64,000 nt of DNA, from contig NZ_OZ035533.1 in the NCBI RefSeq assembly GCF_964033635.1, positions 5,551,001-5,615,000 of the forward strand. The letters run 5' to 3'. Of this stretch, positions 20,236-28,801 are shown one piece after another (position 1 is the first letter of the stretch; the number at the start of each line of letters is the position of its first letter). The notes under the pieces were generated by a model, which did no database searches, had not been told where the DNA came from, and saw nothing but the letters and a program-made list of their open reading frames with translations. The stretch is from Chitinophaga sp. MM2321. Lineage in GTDB: Bacteria; Bacteroidota; Bacteroidia; Chitinophagales; Chitinophagaceae. The translations under genes were made by a program, and so were the position numbers.

Positions 20236-20547
20236 ATGTCTTTATTCAAATCCATAAGAATTCCGAGGTATTTAAAGAACAAGTTCTTTATTACTGCCGT
20301 GGCTTTTGTGGTATGGCTCGCTTTTTTGGATAAGACAAACCTCATGTACCAATACCAGTTCCAGTCTGAAGTAAATAAGCTGGAAGGTCAGAAAGAATTC
20401 TTCATCAAGGAGATCAAACAAACCAAAGAAGAACAGCAGGAGCTGCTTTCCAGCCCTGAAAAATTGGAGAAATTTGCCCGGGAGAAATATTATATGAAGA
20501 AAGATAATGAAGACCTCTTCATTATGGCCCCTGCTCCGCAACAATAA
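20236..20547 (+). CDS. FtsB/DivIC-like septum formation initiator
   Basis: 103 aa. A short cytoplasmic N-terminus is followed by one membrane segment (about residues 17-33, FFITAVAFVVWLAFLD), then a periplasmic coiled coil (EVNKLEGQKEFFIKEIKQTK) and the C-terminal family block (SPEKLEKFAREKYYMKKDNE, then DLFIM). This is the FtsB/DivIC plan: a bitopic divisome protein that links FtsL-type partners. It follows enolase on the same strand, an order common in bacteria (eno-ftsB). Confidence 0.88.
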   Translation: MSLFKSIRIPRYLKNKFFITAVAFVVWLAFLDKTNLMYQYQFQSEVNKLEGQKEFFIKEIKQTKEEQQELLSSPEKLEKFAREKYYMKKDNEDLFIMAPAPQQ

Positions 20548-20655
20548 GATTGTCCAACCCTTGGGTATCTTAAAAATTTATCTTAAATTAACAATACATA
20601 CCGCAATTCTGTCGTTATAATCCTGTACACAATTCTTTTATTAAAACAATAATGC

Positions 20656-20868
20656 ATGAGTAATTTTACACTATCCGCCCTCAACAACCTGTGTCTTGTT
20701 ACTGATAGCGAAATAAAACATCACCAGGAAGAGCCCATTTTAACCCGGGAAGAGCAAGCTTGTATCGACAATACCAAAGCCGCACTGAACACTATTCGCT
20801 ATTCGCCAAGAGCCGCTACTATGCAGCTTATCATCGATTATGCGGCCACCAGTGCCGAACAGGAATAG
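20656..20868 (+). CDS. Small protein of unknown function (70 aa)
   Basis: 70 aa, no signal peptide or membrane segment. The middle is charged and helical (PILTREEQACIDNTKAALNT) and the end is RYSPRAATMQLIIDYAATSA. It starts with ATG, sits in frame clear of neighbours, and lies in a same-strand run between the ftsB-like gene and nth (79 bp before nth). I do not recognise a family. Composition looks like real protein rather than a shadow, and no longer frame competes here. A small cytosolic regulator or adaptor is possible, but nothing shows it. Confidence 0.6.
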   Translation: MSNFTLSALNNLCLVTDSEIKHHQEEPILTREEQACIDNTKAALNTIRYSPRAATMQLIIDYAATSAEQE

Positions 20869-20947
20869 TTACAGTAATACTGGATTTGCCCCTATATTTT
20901 GCTGTGCCTGGCGTGCAGTTGCCCTTTCATTTTTCTATCTTTACCGC

Positions 20948-21595
20948 ATGACCAAAAAAGAGCGTTATGCATTCGTGCTCAACTACTTTGAGGCCCATGC
21001 GCCCAATGCAGAAACTGAGCTCATCTATGACAGTACCTACCAATTGCTGGTGGCCGTTATCCTTTCCGCACAATGCACGGATAAACGTGTAAACATGACT
21101 ACGCCTGCGATCTTCGCGCAGTACCCGGATGTAGCCGCTTTAAGCCATGCTACCTTCGACGACCTCTTTCCACTGATCCGCAGCATCAGTTATCCCAACA
21201 ATAAAACAAAACACCTCATAGGGATGGCACAGATGGTCATGGAAGACTTCAACGGTGAAATCCCGGCTACCGTAGCCGAACTGATAAAACTACCCGGCGT
21301 AGGCCGCAAAACGGCCAATGTTATCACATCTGTGGTACACCAGCAACCCAATATGGCGGTAGATACCCATGTATTCCGTGTATCAGCGCGCATAGGTCTT
21401 ACTACCAATGCCAAAACACCCTTGCAAACAGAATTACAACTGCTGAAAAATATTCCCGAAGAAAAAGTACACATCGCCCATCACTGGCTTATCCTGCATG
21501 GCCGCTATACCTGCGTGGCAAGAAGTCCAAAATGCGGGGAGTGCGGATTAAGACCCGCCTGCAAATACTATCAGCAGCTGATTAAAGCCGGGTAA
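20948..21595 (+). CDS. nth: Endonuclease III (DNA glycosylase/AP lyase)
   Basis: 215 aa from the ATG at 20948; the longer frame upstream gives a non-family N-terminus. Base-excision repair enzyme removing oxidised pyrimidines. The helix-hairpin-helix reads LIKLPGVGRKTANVI with catalytic Lys121, followed by Asp139 in MAVDTHVFRVSARIGL. The 4Fe-4S loop is complete: Cys189, Cys196, Cys199, Cys205 (C-x6-C-x2-C-x5-C). Length is standard. Confidence 0.97.
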   Translation: MTKKERYAFVLNYFEAHAPNAETELIYDSTYQLLVAVILSAQCTDKRVNMTTPAIFAQYPDVAALSHATFDDLFPLIRSISYPNNKTKHLIGMAQMVMEDFNGEIPATVAELIKLPGVGRKTANVITSVVHQQPNMAVDTHVFRVSARIGLTTNAKTPLQTELQLLKNIPEEKVHIAHHWLILHGRYTCVARSPKCGECGLRPACKYYQQLIKAG

Positions 21596-21729
21596 CCATT
21601 ACACCTGGAGAAACTTTAAAAACGGATATTGTTTACTGCTTCCATCATTAATTTTTCAGACGATTACAATTATTTCCTATCTTAAACAGTTCAATAAGAC
21701 ACAACAAATAAAGAAAAGAATCAATCGTT

Positions 21730-22923
21730 ATGAAATCAACCGTTAGAGTGCAATTGTCTTTCATGATGTTCCTGGAGTTTTTTATCTGGGGAGCATGGTT
21801 TGTGACATTAGGAACCTTTGTATTAAAAAATCTGCAGGATACAAACGCTACACAGGTAAGCGTGGCTTTTCTCACACAATCTATCGGTGCTGTTATTGCA
21901 CCTTTCATTGTAGGGATTATAGCAGACCGCTTTATCTCCGCACAAATTATCCTCGGTGCAATCCACCTGGTGGGCGCAGCACTGTTATGGACCTGTTCGG
22001 GCATGACCAACTTCGACAGCTTCTACCCTGTTTTACTGCTGTACATGATCCTGTACATGCCTACGCTGGCGCTGGTAAACTCCATCTCCTTCCGGCAGAT
22101 GAATGATCCGAGTAAAGATTTTTCTTCTATCCGTGTATTTGGTACTATCGGCTGGATCATAGCCGGACTGTTGATTGGATGGTTAAACTGGGAACAAAGC
22201 AACACCCTGGACCTTACTTTCAAAATGGCTGCTATGGCCTCTTTGCTGCTAGGTGTTTTTAGTTTTACGCTGCCTAAAACGCCGCCGCTGAAAAAAGGGA
22301 CACAGATTTCCGTGAAAGAAATCCTGGGCCTGGATGCCATCCGCATGCTGAAAAACCGCTCTTACCTGCTGTTCTTCATCTCCTCTATCGCTATTTGTAT
22401 ACCACTCGCATTTTACTATAATTTCACCAACCCCTTCCTCAATGAAATAGGCATGAATGCAGCTGCCGGTAAGCAATCGCTCGGTCAGATGTCTGAATTC
22501 CTCTTCATGCTGGTAATGCCTTTGTTCTTTGTCAGACTGGGTGTAAAAAAGATGCTGGCACTGGGTATGCTGGCATGGGTGCTGCGTTATATACTGTTTG
22601 CCTACGGTAATGTGGATTCCAACTACTGGATGCTGATCGTTGGTATTATCTTACATGGTATCTGTTATGACTTCTTCTTTGTAACGGGTCAGATCTATAC
22701 CGATAAACTGGCGGGAGAAGAATTTAAAAGCTCTGCACAGGGCTTTGTAACGCTGGCTACTTATGGAGTAGGTATGCTGATCGGTTTCCTGATTTCCGGT
22801 CCTATTGTAGAGGCATACAAAACATCCGGAGGCCATAACTGGCAAGCCATCTGGCTGATCCCTGCCGGTATTGCAGCGGTAGTATTAGTATTATTTATGT
22901 TACTGTTTAAAGACAAAAAATAA
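21730..22923 (+). CDS. Nucleoside permease, NHS family (MFS)
   Basis: 397 aa, about 12 membrane segments. The N-terminus MKSTVRVQLSFMMFLEFFIW and the GAWFVTLGTFV that follows are typical of nucleoside:H+ symporters (NupG/XapB-like) in Bacteroidota. Other family blocks: GIIADRFISAQ, NSISFRQMNDPSKDFSSIR and GTIGWIIAGLLIGWL. It should import nucleosides across the inner membrane. The gene ends just before palindrome B, with the Gfo/Idh oxidoreductase next on the same strand, but the hairpin may separate their expression. Substrate range is inferred from the family. Confidence 0.85.
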   Translation: MKSTVRVQLSFMMFLEFFIWGAWFVTLGTFVLKNLQDTNATQVSVAFLTQSIGAVIAPFIVGIIADRFISAQIILGAIHLVGAALLWTCSGMTNFDSFYPVLLLYMILYMPTLALVNSISFRQMNDPSKDFSSIRVFGTIGWIIAGLLIGWLNWEQSNTLDLTFKMAAMASLLLGVFSFTLPKTPPLKKGTQISVKEILGLDAIRMLKNRSYLLFFISSIAICIPLAFYYNFTNPFLNEIGMNAAAGKQSLGQMSEFLFMLVMPLFFVRLGVKKMLALGMLAWVLRYILFAYGNVDSNYWMLIVGIILHGICYDFFFVTGQIYTDKLAGEEFKSSAQGFVTLATYGVGMLIGFLISGPIVEAYKTSGGHNWQAIWLIPAGIAAVVLVLFMLLFKDKK

Positions 22924-22929
22924 ATATTT

Positions 22930-23045
22930 ACGGATTTTTTGATTTTGAGATTTAGGGATTTGAAATGCAGCGAAGATTATTTAATATCGGTCTTTGCCGC
23001 ATTTCAAATCCCTAAATCTCAAAATCAAAAAATCTCAAAATCAAA
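22930..23045. repeat. Octamer palindrome between nucleoside permease and Gfo/Idh gene (element B)
   Basis: Left units from 22930: ACGGATTT, TTTGATTT, TGAGATTT, AGGGATTT, core GAAATGCAGCG. Right units from 23006: AAATCCCT, AAATCTCA, AAATCAAA, AAATCTCA, AAATCAAA. Perfect pairing covers 36 bp (22933-22968 with 22999-23034) around a 30-base loop. At the fourth position the right arm carries AAATCTCA where AAATCCGT would pair: a whole-unit change. The right arm ends 5 bp before the next ATG. Confidence 0.88.
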
Positions 23046-23050
23046 ATTCT

Positions 23051-24247
23051 ATGGCAAAAATTGCAATGCTGGGCTCGGGCTTTATCGGGCGGTTTTATGC
23101 AGATTCGCTACAGGGGCAGCGCAGCCGTGATAAAATTGTAAGTATTTATTCCCGCCGTGCGGAAAGTACTGCAAAATTTGCCACCGATTATGATGTGGCG
23201 CATCAGACACAGGACATGGAAGAAGCCATAGCTCATCCTGATGTGGAAGTGGTATGTGTATCGCTTCCCAACAACCTGCACGAAGCAGCGGTGAACCTGT
23301 GCTGCAAGCACAAAAAAGCAGTGATCTGTACCAAGCCGCTGGGCCGCAATGCTGCGGAAGCCAAACGGATGCTGGAAGCAGTGGAGAAAGCCGGTATTTT
23401 CCATGGTTACCTGGAAGACCTGGTGTATACCCCTAAATTTTCAAAGGCCCTGAAAAGTGTGCAGGATGGCGCTTTAGGGCGTATTCTTTGGGCCAAGTCC
23501 AGGGAAGCACATCCTGGCCCCCACAGTGAATGGTTCTGGGATAAAGAACAGGCAGGCGGCGGCTGTATGCTTGATCTTGGCTGTCATTGCGTGGAAATTG
23601 CCCGCAGTTTTATCGGGAAAGATATTAAACCGGTAGAAGTAATGTGTTGGGCAGATACACAGGTGAAACCCATTGATGCAGAAGATCACGCTATAGGGCT
23701 GGTGAAATACGAAAACGGCGCGATCGGTCAGTTTGAAGTAAGCTGGACTTTCCGTGGTGGTCTTGACCTGCGCGATGAAGTGATGGGCACAGAAGGAACG
23801 ATCTGGCTCAATAGCTTTTTACGTACCGGCTTCGATATGTTCACCACCGGAAAAGGCGCCGACTACGTGGCAGAAAAGGCGGAAAGTAATACCGGCTGGC
23901 TGTTTCCCGTTGGTGATGAGTTGAACGAGCTGGGATACAATCATATGTTTACCGACATGTTCAATGCCATGGAAAGTAAGCAGGAACCCCGTGAAACCTT
24001 TTACGATGGCTACGTTGTAAACGCTGTGCTGGATGCCGCCTACAAAAGTGCTGCCACCAAACAATGGGAACCCGTGAACCTGGAAATCTGGCGCGGTCAG
24101 GAAGGCGTTACCCAAACAAAAACACTGGTTGATTACAACGAACAATACTACCTGATAAAAGAAGAAATGACGCATTTCGGTGCCCAAAAACTCATCCTGA
24201 AAGATAAAAAAACAGGACAGATCATAGAGCAGACCGACCAGGCATAG
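23051..24247 (+). CDS. Gfo/Idh/MocA family oxidoreductase
   Basis: 398 aa from the ATG at 23051, which gives the family N-terminus; an in-frame upstream ATG lies inside palindrome B and is unlikely. The NAD(P)-binding Rossmann start is MAKIAMLGSGFIGRFYADSL. The lysine motif reads ICTKPLGRNAAEA, with Thr in place of the usual Glu of EKP. The second domain has DLGCHCVEIARSFIG. Such enzymes oxidise or reduce sugars and inositols; the substrate cannot be told. It is bracketed by palindromes B and C and has no clear operon partner, though the upstream nucleoside permease is on the same strand. Confidence 0.85.
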   Translation: MAKIAMLGSGFIGRFYADSLQGQRSRDKIVSIYSRRAESTAKFATDYDVAHQTQDMEEAIAHPDVEVVCVSLPNNLHEAAVNLCCKHKKAVICTKPLGRNAAEAKRMLEAVEKAGIFHGYLEDLVYTPKFSKALKSVQDGALGRILWAKSREAHPGPHSEWFWDKEQAGGGCMLDLGCHCVEIARSFIGKDIKPVEVMCWADTQVKPIDAEDHAIGLVKYENGAIGQFEVSWTFRGGLDLRDEVMGTEGTIWLNSFLRTGFDMFTTGKGADYVAEKAESNTGWLFPVGDELNELGYNHMFTDMFNAMESKQEPRETFYDGYVVNAVLDAAYKSAATKQWEPVNLEIWRGQEGVTQTKTLVDYNEQYYLIKEEMTHFGAQKLILKDKKTGQIIEQTDQA

Positions 24248-24250
24248 AAA

Positions 24251-24394
24251 GGATTTACGGATTTTTTGATTTACGAATTTAGGGATTTAAAATGCAGCGA
24301 AGATGATCCGTTTGAAAACACAGAGAAGATTTACGCGAAGACCTTCGCTACATTTTAAATCCCTAAATTCGTAAATCAAAAAATCCGTAAATCC
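24251..24394. repeat. 52-bp octamer palindrome between Gfo/Idh gene and 24.4-kb gene (element C)
   Basis: Arms 24251-24302 and 24343-24394 pair at 51 of 52 positions around a 40-base loop. Units are ACGGATTT, TTTGATTT, ACGAATTT, AGGGATTT, then core AAAATGCAGCGAAG. The single mismatch is in the core (right arm CTTCGCTACA). It starts 3 bp after a stop codon and separates two convergent genes. Confidence 0.9.
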
Positions 24395-24405
24395 CTATCC
24401 GGTGT

Positions 24406-24999
24406 TCATATCTTGACGAATATCGCTTTCCCAAATGTGTGGTTTACCTCCACCTGTACGAGGGTGCCATTCAGGTATTTGTAGATGTTCTTTTTCCCTT
24501 CGGGGAGTACCAGTTCATACTCACCGCTGCCGAGGGGTCTGAGTTGTAAAAAGCGGCCCAGTGTTTCAGAAAAGATGCGGGTTACCTGTTTGGGTTCTGC
24601 AAAATAAAGTTCTCCTACACAATGATCAATTTCGGTATTGTCTATTTTTAATTTTGTGCCATTCAATATAATCGTATAGTCGTTGCCGTTACGGCGGGTA
24701 GTTGTCTCCTTATCATCGTTGCTCTTACCGGATCCTGATACCCGTGTAGACCGGGCCATGGTCAGTACATTATTATTGTATTCATTAATGATATCACTGT
24801 TCACTTTAGACAATATTGTTTGAATACGTGTTTTAATGACAATACTTTTAGCAGTCCCATTTACCTTACGTTGCGCCTCAATGGTACCTATGGCGTGATT
24901 CGCCACCCGCACTTCAAAAGTATTTTTCTGGGCATTTACTGGCAGGTACAATACAGCAACCGTAATAACGCTCAACAATACACGAAAAAGGTTTTTCAT
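24406..24999 (-). CDS. Secreted beta-rich protein, DUF6134-like
   Basis: 197 aa. Signal peptide MKNLFRVLLSVITVAVLYLP, then NAQKNTFEVRVANHAIGTIE. The body is predicted all beta, with a charged central turn (KSNDDKETTTRRNGND) and the segments IDHCVGELYFAEPKQVTRIF and KKNIYKYLNGTLVQVEVNHT. It resembles secreted Bacteroidota proteins annotated DUF6134, but I hold that name loosely. One cysteine and no catalytic motif are seen. It follows korA on the same strand with a terminator-like hairpin between, so it is probably its own unit. Confidence 0.6.
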   Translation of the reverse strand: MKNLFRVLLSVITVAVLYLPVNAQKNTFEVRVANHAIGTIEAQRKVNGTAKSIVIKTRIQTILSKVNSDIINEYNNNVLTMARSTRVSGSGKSNDDKETTTRRNGNDYTIILNGTKLKIDNTEIDHCVGELYFAEPKQVTRIFSETLGRFLQLRPLGSGEYELVLPEGKKNIYKYLNGTLVQVEVNHTFGKAIFVKI

Positions 25000-25104
25000 A
25001 ATAGCTTACTTAAAGATCTACGAAAACGGGAGGTAGCTGTAATATCCCCGTATGGGAAAATACAAAAAATCCGGCAGGTTTTCACGAACGCATCCGGTAA
25101 AAAA

Positions 25105-25148
25105 GAAGGGCGCAAAGATTATAAATAATCCCTGCGCCCTTTATTTTT
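25105..25148 (-). terminator. Hairpin terminator after korA
   Basis: Stem AAGGGCGCA (25106-25114) with TGCGCCCTT (25133-25141), 18-base loop. T-rich runs lie on both sides, so it can work in either direction. It lies between the korA stop and the start of the 24.4-kb gene. Confidence 0.55.
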
Positions 25149-25176
25149 TTACGCTTTTGTGTCTTTACGTGAGCTT

Positions 25177-27024
25177 TTACAGCATCTCCCTGATCCTCGT
25201 AACGAGTTCTCCTTTTGTAATGGGCACGCCCATTATTTTGTGATAGCCCTGAGCATCAATCAGATACTGGTCACGGATTATTTTGATGAGCTGACCATTG
25301 TTAATTTCAGGAATCAGTACTTTATCGTAGCTATGCAATATTTCTTCCAGATTTTTCGGGAAGGGGCGCAGATGGCGAATTTGTGCATGCGCTACTTCGT
25401 GGCCTTCTGCCAACAGCTCCAGTACAGCACTTTTGATAGCGCCATAGGTAGAACCCCAGCCTAATACCAGTACTTTACCTTTTTCCGGACCTACTTCGAT
25501 CTTTTGTAACGGAATACTATCGGCAATCTTATCTACCTTCTCCTGGCGGATCTTCACCATCAGCTGGTGGTTTTCCGGATCATAGCTCACATTACCGGTA
25601 ATATTCTGTTTTTCCAGTCCACCAATACGGTGTTCCAGCCCCGGTGTACCAGGTACCGCCCAGGGGCGCACCAGGTTTTCATCGCGGTGATAAGGCAGGA
25701 AATGTTCTTCCCCTTCTTCCAATCCTTTCTTGAATTTCACTTCAATGGCAGGCAGGTCGGCACTCTTGGGGAAACGCCATGGTTCGGAACCATTGGCAAT
25801 ATATCCATCGCTGAGGAAGATGACCGGTGTCATGTGCTGCACAGCAATGCGGAAGGCTTCAAAAATGGCATCGAAGCAATCTGCCGGTGTGGAAGCTGAT
25901 ATAACTGGCATCGGACACTCTCCATTACGGCCATAATAAGCCTGTAACAGATCCGATTGCTCTGTTTTGGTAGGCAGCCCTGTAGAAGGTCCACCACGCT
26001 GAATATCAATGATCAGTAACGGAATTTCCAGCATTACTGCCAGTCCCATGGCTTCGCCTTTCAGCGCCATACCCGGGCCGGAAGTAGTGGTTAATCCCAT
26101 ATGGCCGCCATAAGAGGCGCCGATAGCGGAACTAATACCAGCAATTTCATCTTCTGCCTGGAAAGTACGGATACCAAAATTTTTGAAGCGGCTGAGTTCA
26201 TGCAGGATATCGGAAGCCGGTGTAATCGGGTAAGTACCCAGGAAAAGTGGTAGGTTAGCTTTCTGTGAAGCAGCCACCAGACCGTAAGACAGCGCCGTAT
26301 TACCGGTAATGCTGCGGTAGGTACCTGGCTCCATACGGGCCTTTTCTACGTGATAGCGGGTAGTGAAAGCTTCCACGGTATCGGCGAAGTTGTAACCTGC
26401 ATGCAGGGCTCTCAGGTTACTTTCCAGGATCTCTGCTTTTTTACCGAACTTCTCTTTCAGGAAAACTTCTGTGTTTTCCATGTTACGGTCATACAGCCAA
26501 TAGAGGAAGCCCAGTACAAACATATTTTTTGCACGGTCTTTCTCCTTCATGCCCATGCTGATATCTTTCAGTGCTTCACGGGTCATTTTGGTAACATCCA
26601 TGGAATGCAGCTGATAGTTCACCAGAGAACCGTCTTCCAGGGGGTTGATGCCCTCGGGATAGTTGGCAAGACGCAGGTTCTTACTGTCAAAACCGTCTGT
26701 GTTGGCGATAATAATCCCGCCTTTTTTCAATCCTTTCAGGTTTACTTTCAGGGCAGCGGCATTCATCGCCACCAGTACATCACAGGCATCACCCGGTGTA
26801 AATATTCTGTTAGAAGAAAAATGAAGCTGAAATCCGCTCACGCCCGGCAAAGTACCTATTGGAGCGCGTATTTCGGCGGGAAAATCCGGGAAAGTACTCA
26901 GGTCATTACCGAATAAAGCGGTATTATTTGAAAACTGGCTACCCGTTAATTGCATCCCGTCTCCACTGTCGCCTGCGAATTTTATCACGACATCATCCAG
27001 CTTTTGAATCGAAATATTAGGCAT
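25177..27024 (-). CDS. 2-oxoacid:ferredoxin oxidoreductase, fused gamma/alpha subunit (KorA type)
   Basis: 615 aa. The first ~190 residues are the gamma domain (IKFAGDSGDGMQLTGSQF, SGFQLHFSSNRIFTPGDACD). The alpha pyrimidine-binding domain follows (TYPITPASDILHELSRF, FQAEDEIAGISSAIGASYGG, TTSGPGMALKGEAMGLAVML, QRGGPSTGLPTKTEQSDLLQ). The family takes 2-oxoglutarate or a related 2-oxoacid to the acyl-CoA and passes electrons to ferredoxin. The TPP-binding beta subunit (korB) is needed for activity and usually follows korA. Here the next gene downstream is unrelated, so korB must be elsewhere. Substrate is inferred from family resemblance. Confidence 0.85.
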   Translation of the reverse strand: MPNISIQKLDDVVIKFAGDSGDGMQLTGSQFSNNTALFGNDLSTFPDFPAEIRAPIGTLPGVSGFQLHFSSNRIFTPGDACDVLVAMNAAALKVNLKGLKKGGIIIANTDGFDSKNLRLANYPEGINPLEDGSLVNYQLHSMDVTKMTREALKDISMGMKEKDRAKNMFVLGFLYWLYDRNMENTEVFLKEKFGKKAEILESNLRALHAGYNFADTVEAFTTRYHVEKARMEPGTYRSITGNTALSYGLVAASQKANLPLFLGTYPITPASDILHELSRFKNFGIRTFQAEDEIAGISSAIGASYGGHMGLTTTSGPGMALKGEAMGLAVMLEIPLLIIDIQRGGPSTGLPTKTEQSDLLQAYYGRNGECPMPVISASTPADCFDAIFEAFRIAVQHMTPVIFLSDGYIANGSEPWRFPKSADLPAIEVKFKKGLEEGEEHFLPYHRDENLVRPWAVPGTPGLEHRIGGLEKQNITGNVSYDPENHQLMVKIRQEKVDKIADSIPLQKIEVGPEKGKVLVLGWGSTYGAIKSAVLELLAEGHEVAHAQIRHLRPFPKNLEEILHSYDKVLIPEINNGQLIKIIRDQYLIDAQGYHKIMGVPITKGELVTRIREML

Positions 27025-27303
27025 CTATTGTTCTTTTAAGGTATCTTTTAAAGATGTAAATTTAGGTAATCGGCAGGTAGTAATACCATATCCCTTCAGA
27101 TTTGGTTTTAAATTGCTACACAAAAGTACACAACTTTAGTAGACTATTATCGTCTGAATGCAGCATTCTGATTACTTCTTGTTATGGGTTATAACTGGAA
27201 GTTATTGGCTCACAAATGCTAATTTTCTGACAAATTACCTCCTTCAAATGCGGTGATATCAAATCAAATCGTATTTTTACCCCTAATTTTTAAACTATAC
27301 TTT

Positions 27304-28044
27304 ATGGCACTATTTCAATCGAACAACCCTGTACTGAAGCAAAGTATATTCGACAAGGTTGCTCACACGGAAGGCGAAACCATGACCATTCGCGGGACGG
27401 TTAATAAGATGTCTTTCCTGCTGGTCATGCTGATGGCAGCAGCAGTATTTTCTTACGGAGAATTTTTAAGGGGCAGCAGCAATGTGATGCCACTGGTAAT
27501 AGGAGGTGCAATAGGCGGTTTTGTACTGGCGCTGGTGATCATCTTCAAAAAAGAATGGTCTCCCTATCTTGCACCGGCTTACGCCATTGCACAAGGTTTA
27601 TTCCTGGGGGCTATCTCTGCTATGTTTAACGGTCAATATCAAGGTATCGTATTACAGGCGGTAGGTCTTACTTTCGGCACCTTCATCGCGATGCTGGTAT
27701 TATACCGCACAGGAGTGATCCGCGCAACTGAACGTTTTAAATCTATCATTATAACAGCTACAATGGGTATCGGTATCTTTTACCTGATCGCTATTGTACT
27801 TCGTTTGTTCCATGTTGATATTCCGTTTATTCACAGCAGCGGTACTTTCGGAATTATATTTTCACTGGTGGTAGTAAGTATTGCTGCCCTGAACCTCATT
27901 CTTGATTTTGATATGATTGAACAGGGAGCCGCACAGGGTGCACCAAAGTATTTTGAGTGGTATGGTTCTTTCGGACTGCTGGTAACACTGGTTTGGTTGT
28001 ACCTCGAAATCCTGCGCCTGTTGAGCAAATTGAACAGAAGATAA
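27304..28044 (+). CDS. Bax inhibitor-1/YccA family membrane protein
   Basis: 246 aa from the ATG at 27304; the frame extends upstream but the preceding residues are not family-like. Seven membrane segments are evident (FLLVMLMAAAVFSYGEFL, LVIGGAIGGFVLALVII, GLFLGAISAMF, FGTFIAMLVLYRTGV and later). The family end DFDMIEQGAAQGAPKYFEWY is followed by FGLLVTLVWLYLEILRLL, typical of the YccA-like branch. These proteins modulate Ca2+ leak or membrane protease activity in some bacteria; the role here is unknown. A strong terminator follows. Confidence 0.9.
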   Translation: MALFQSNNPVLKQSIFDKVAHTEGETMTIRGTVNKMSFLLVMLMAAAVFSYGEFLRGSSNVMPLVIGGAIGGFVLALVIIFKKEWSPYLAPAYAIAQGLFLGAISAMFNGQYQGIVLQAVGLTFGTFIAMLVLYRTGVIRATERFKSIIITATMGIGIFYLIAIVLRLFHVDIPFIHSSGTFGIIFSLVVVSIAALNLILDFDMIEQGAAQGAPKYFEWYGSFGLLVTLVWLYLEILRLLSKLNRR

Positions 28045-28068
28045 TACATAAGATAAAAGCTATTGGAG

Positions 28069-28099
28069 AAGTCTTCCGGTCATTCCGGAAGACTTTTTT
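28069..28099 (+). terminator. Rho-independent terminator after the Bax-inhibitor-1 gene
   Basis: Perfect 11-bp stem AAGTCTTCCGG (28069-28079) / CCGGAAGACTT (28085-28095) with a 5-base loop and a T tail. Confidence 0.9.
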
Positions 28100-28278
28100 G
28101 TTTTGTTAATGTCTTCCAAAAGTATTGTTAAAGAGCAGATGAACGAAATACTGTGGCACCGTAATTGCAAAATTGGTCTATACAAGAAGTTCTTTACATT
28201 TTAAAACAGACATCATACAATGCTAACACCTTTACTTACCATGTAATCTTTATTGTTAAACATTTTAAATCGTATGCT

Positions 28279-28596
28279 ATGAAAAAGATGAAAGTAACCA
28301 TGTTAGCACTTGCGGCTGTAGCGTTTGTAGCTTTTGCATTTAAAGGTATTGATGGCGGTTCCATCACAGGTAAAGTAACACCTGCTGCCGGAGCCACAGA
28401 GGCCTGGGCCATCCAGGGTACAGATACGCTCAAGTCACCCGTTTCAGATGGCGCATTTAGTTTTCAAAATGCAAAAACAGGCGTGTATACTATTATTATA
28501 GGAGCCAAAGAACCACTTAAACCTGCAACTGTTAACGATGTTAAAGTGGAAGATGGAAAAGCCACCGATCTCGGAGAGATCAAATTAGGAGAATAA
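28279..28596 (+). CDS. Small secreted protein with carboxypeptidase-regulatory-like fold
   Basis: 105 aa from the ATG at 28279, which starts a signal peptide (MKKMKVTMLALAAVAFVAFA). An upstream frame extension to 28165 would bury that signal. The mature part is one small beta-sandwich: SITGKVTPAAGATEAWAIQG, GAFSFQNAKTGVYTIIIGAK, VKVEDGKATDLGEIKLGE. The pattern resembles a CarboxypepD_reg or prealbumin-like domain as found in many Bacteroidota surface proteins. No lipobox or sorting signal is seen. Monocistronic, with a strong terminator after it. Confidence 0.75.
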   Translation: MKKMKVTMLALAAVAFVAFAFKGIDGGSITGKVTPAAGATEAWAIQGTDTLKSPVSDGAFSFQNAKTGVYTIIIGAKEPLKPATVNDVKVEDGKATDLGEIKLGE

Positions 28597-28633
28597 ATAA
28601 GCGCAATAGTTGGTTTTCATAGGGGTTAATCAT

Positions 28634-28669
28634 AAGCCGGTCCGTACGTCTGTACGGCCGGCTTTTTTT
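28634..28669 (+). terminator. Rho-independent terminator after the small secreted protein gene
   Basis: AAGCCGG-T-CCGTAC (28634-28647), GTCT loop, GTACGG-CCGGCTT (28652-28664), followed by a run of T. One bulged base. Confidence 0.88.
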
Positions 28670-28801
28670 GTGGCCTGGCAGCTGTTCCCATTTCTTTTTA
28701 TCCAGCTAAAGATCCGTTTTATCAAGATCCCCGATTTTAATTCCGGGGTCGTAGGGGTAAATGTTCCTTCAACCGTCATGCTTTTATAAACCCCCAAAAA
28801 A

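Noticed and set aside
22994..23050. Earlier start for the Gfo/Idh oxidoreductase
   Set aside because: The extra 19 residues come from palindrome B (SLNLKIKKSQNQN) and precede the conserved Rossmann start.
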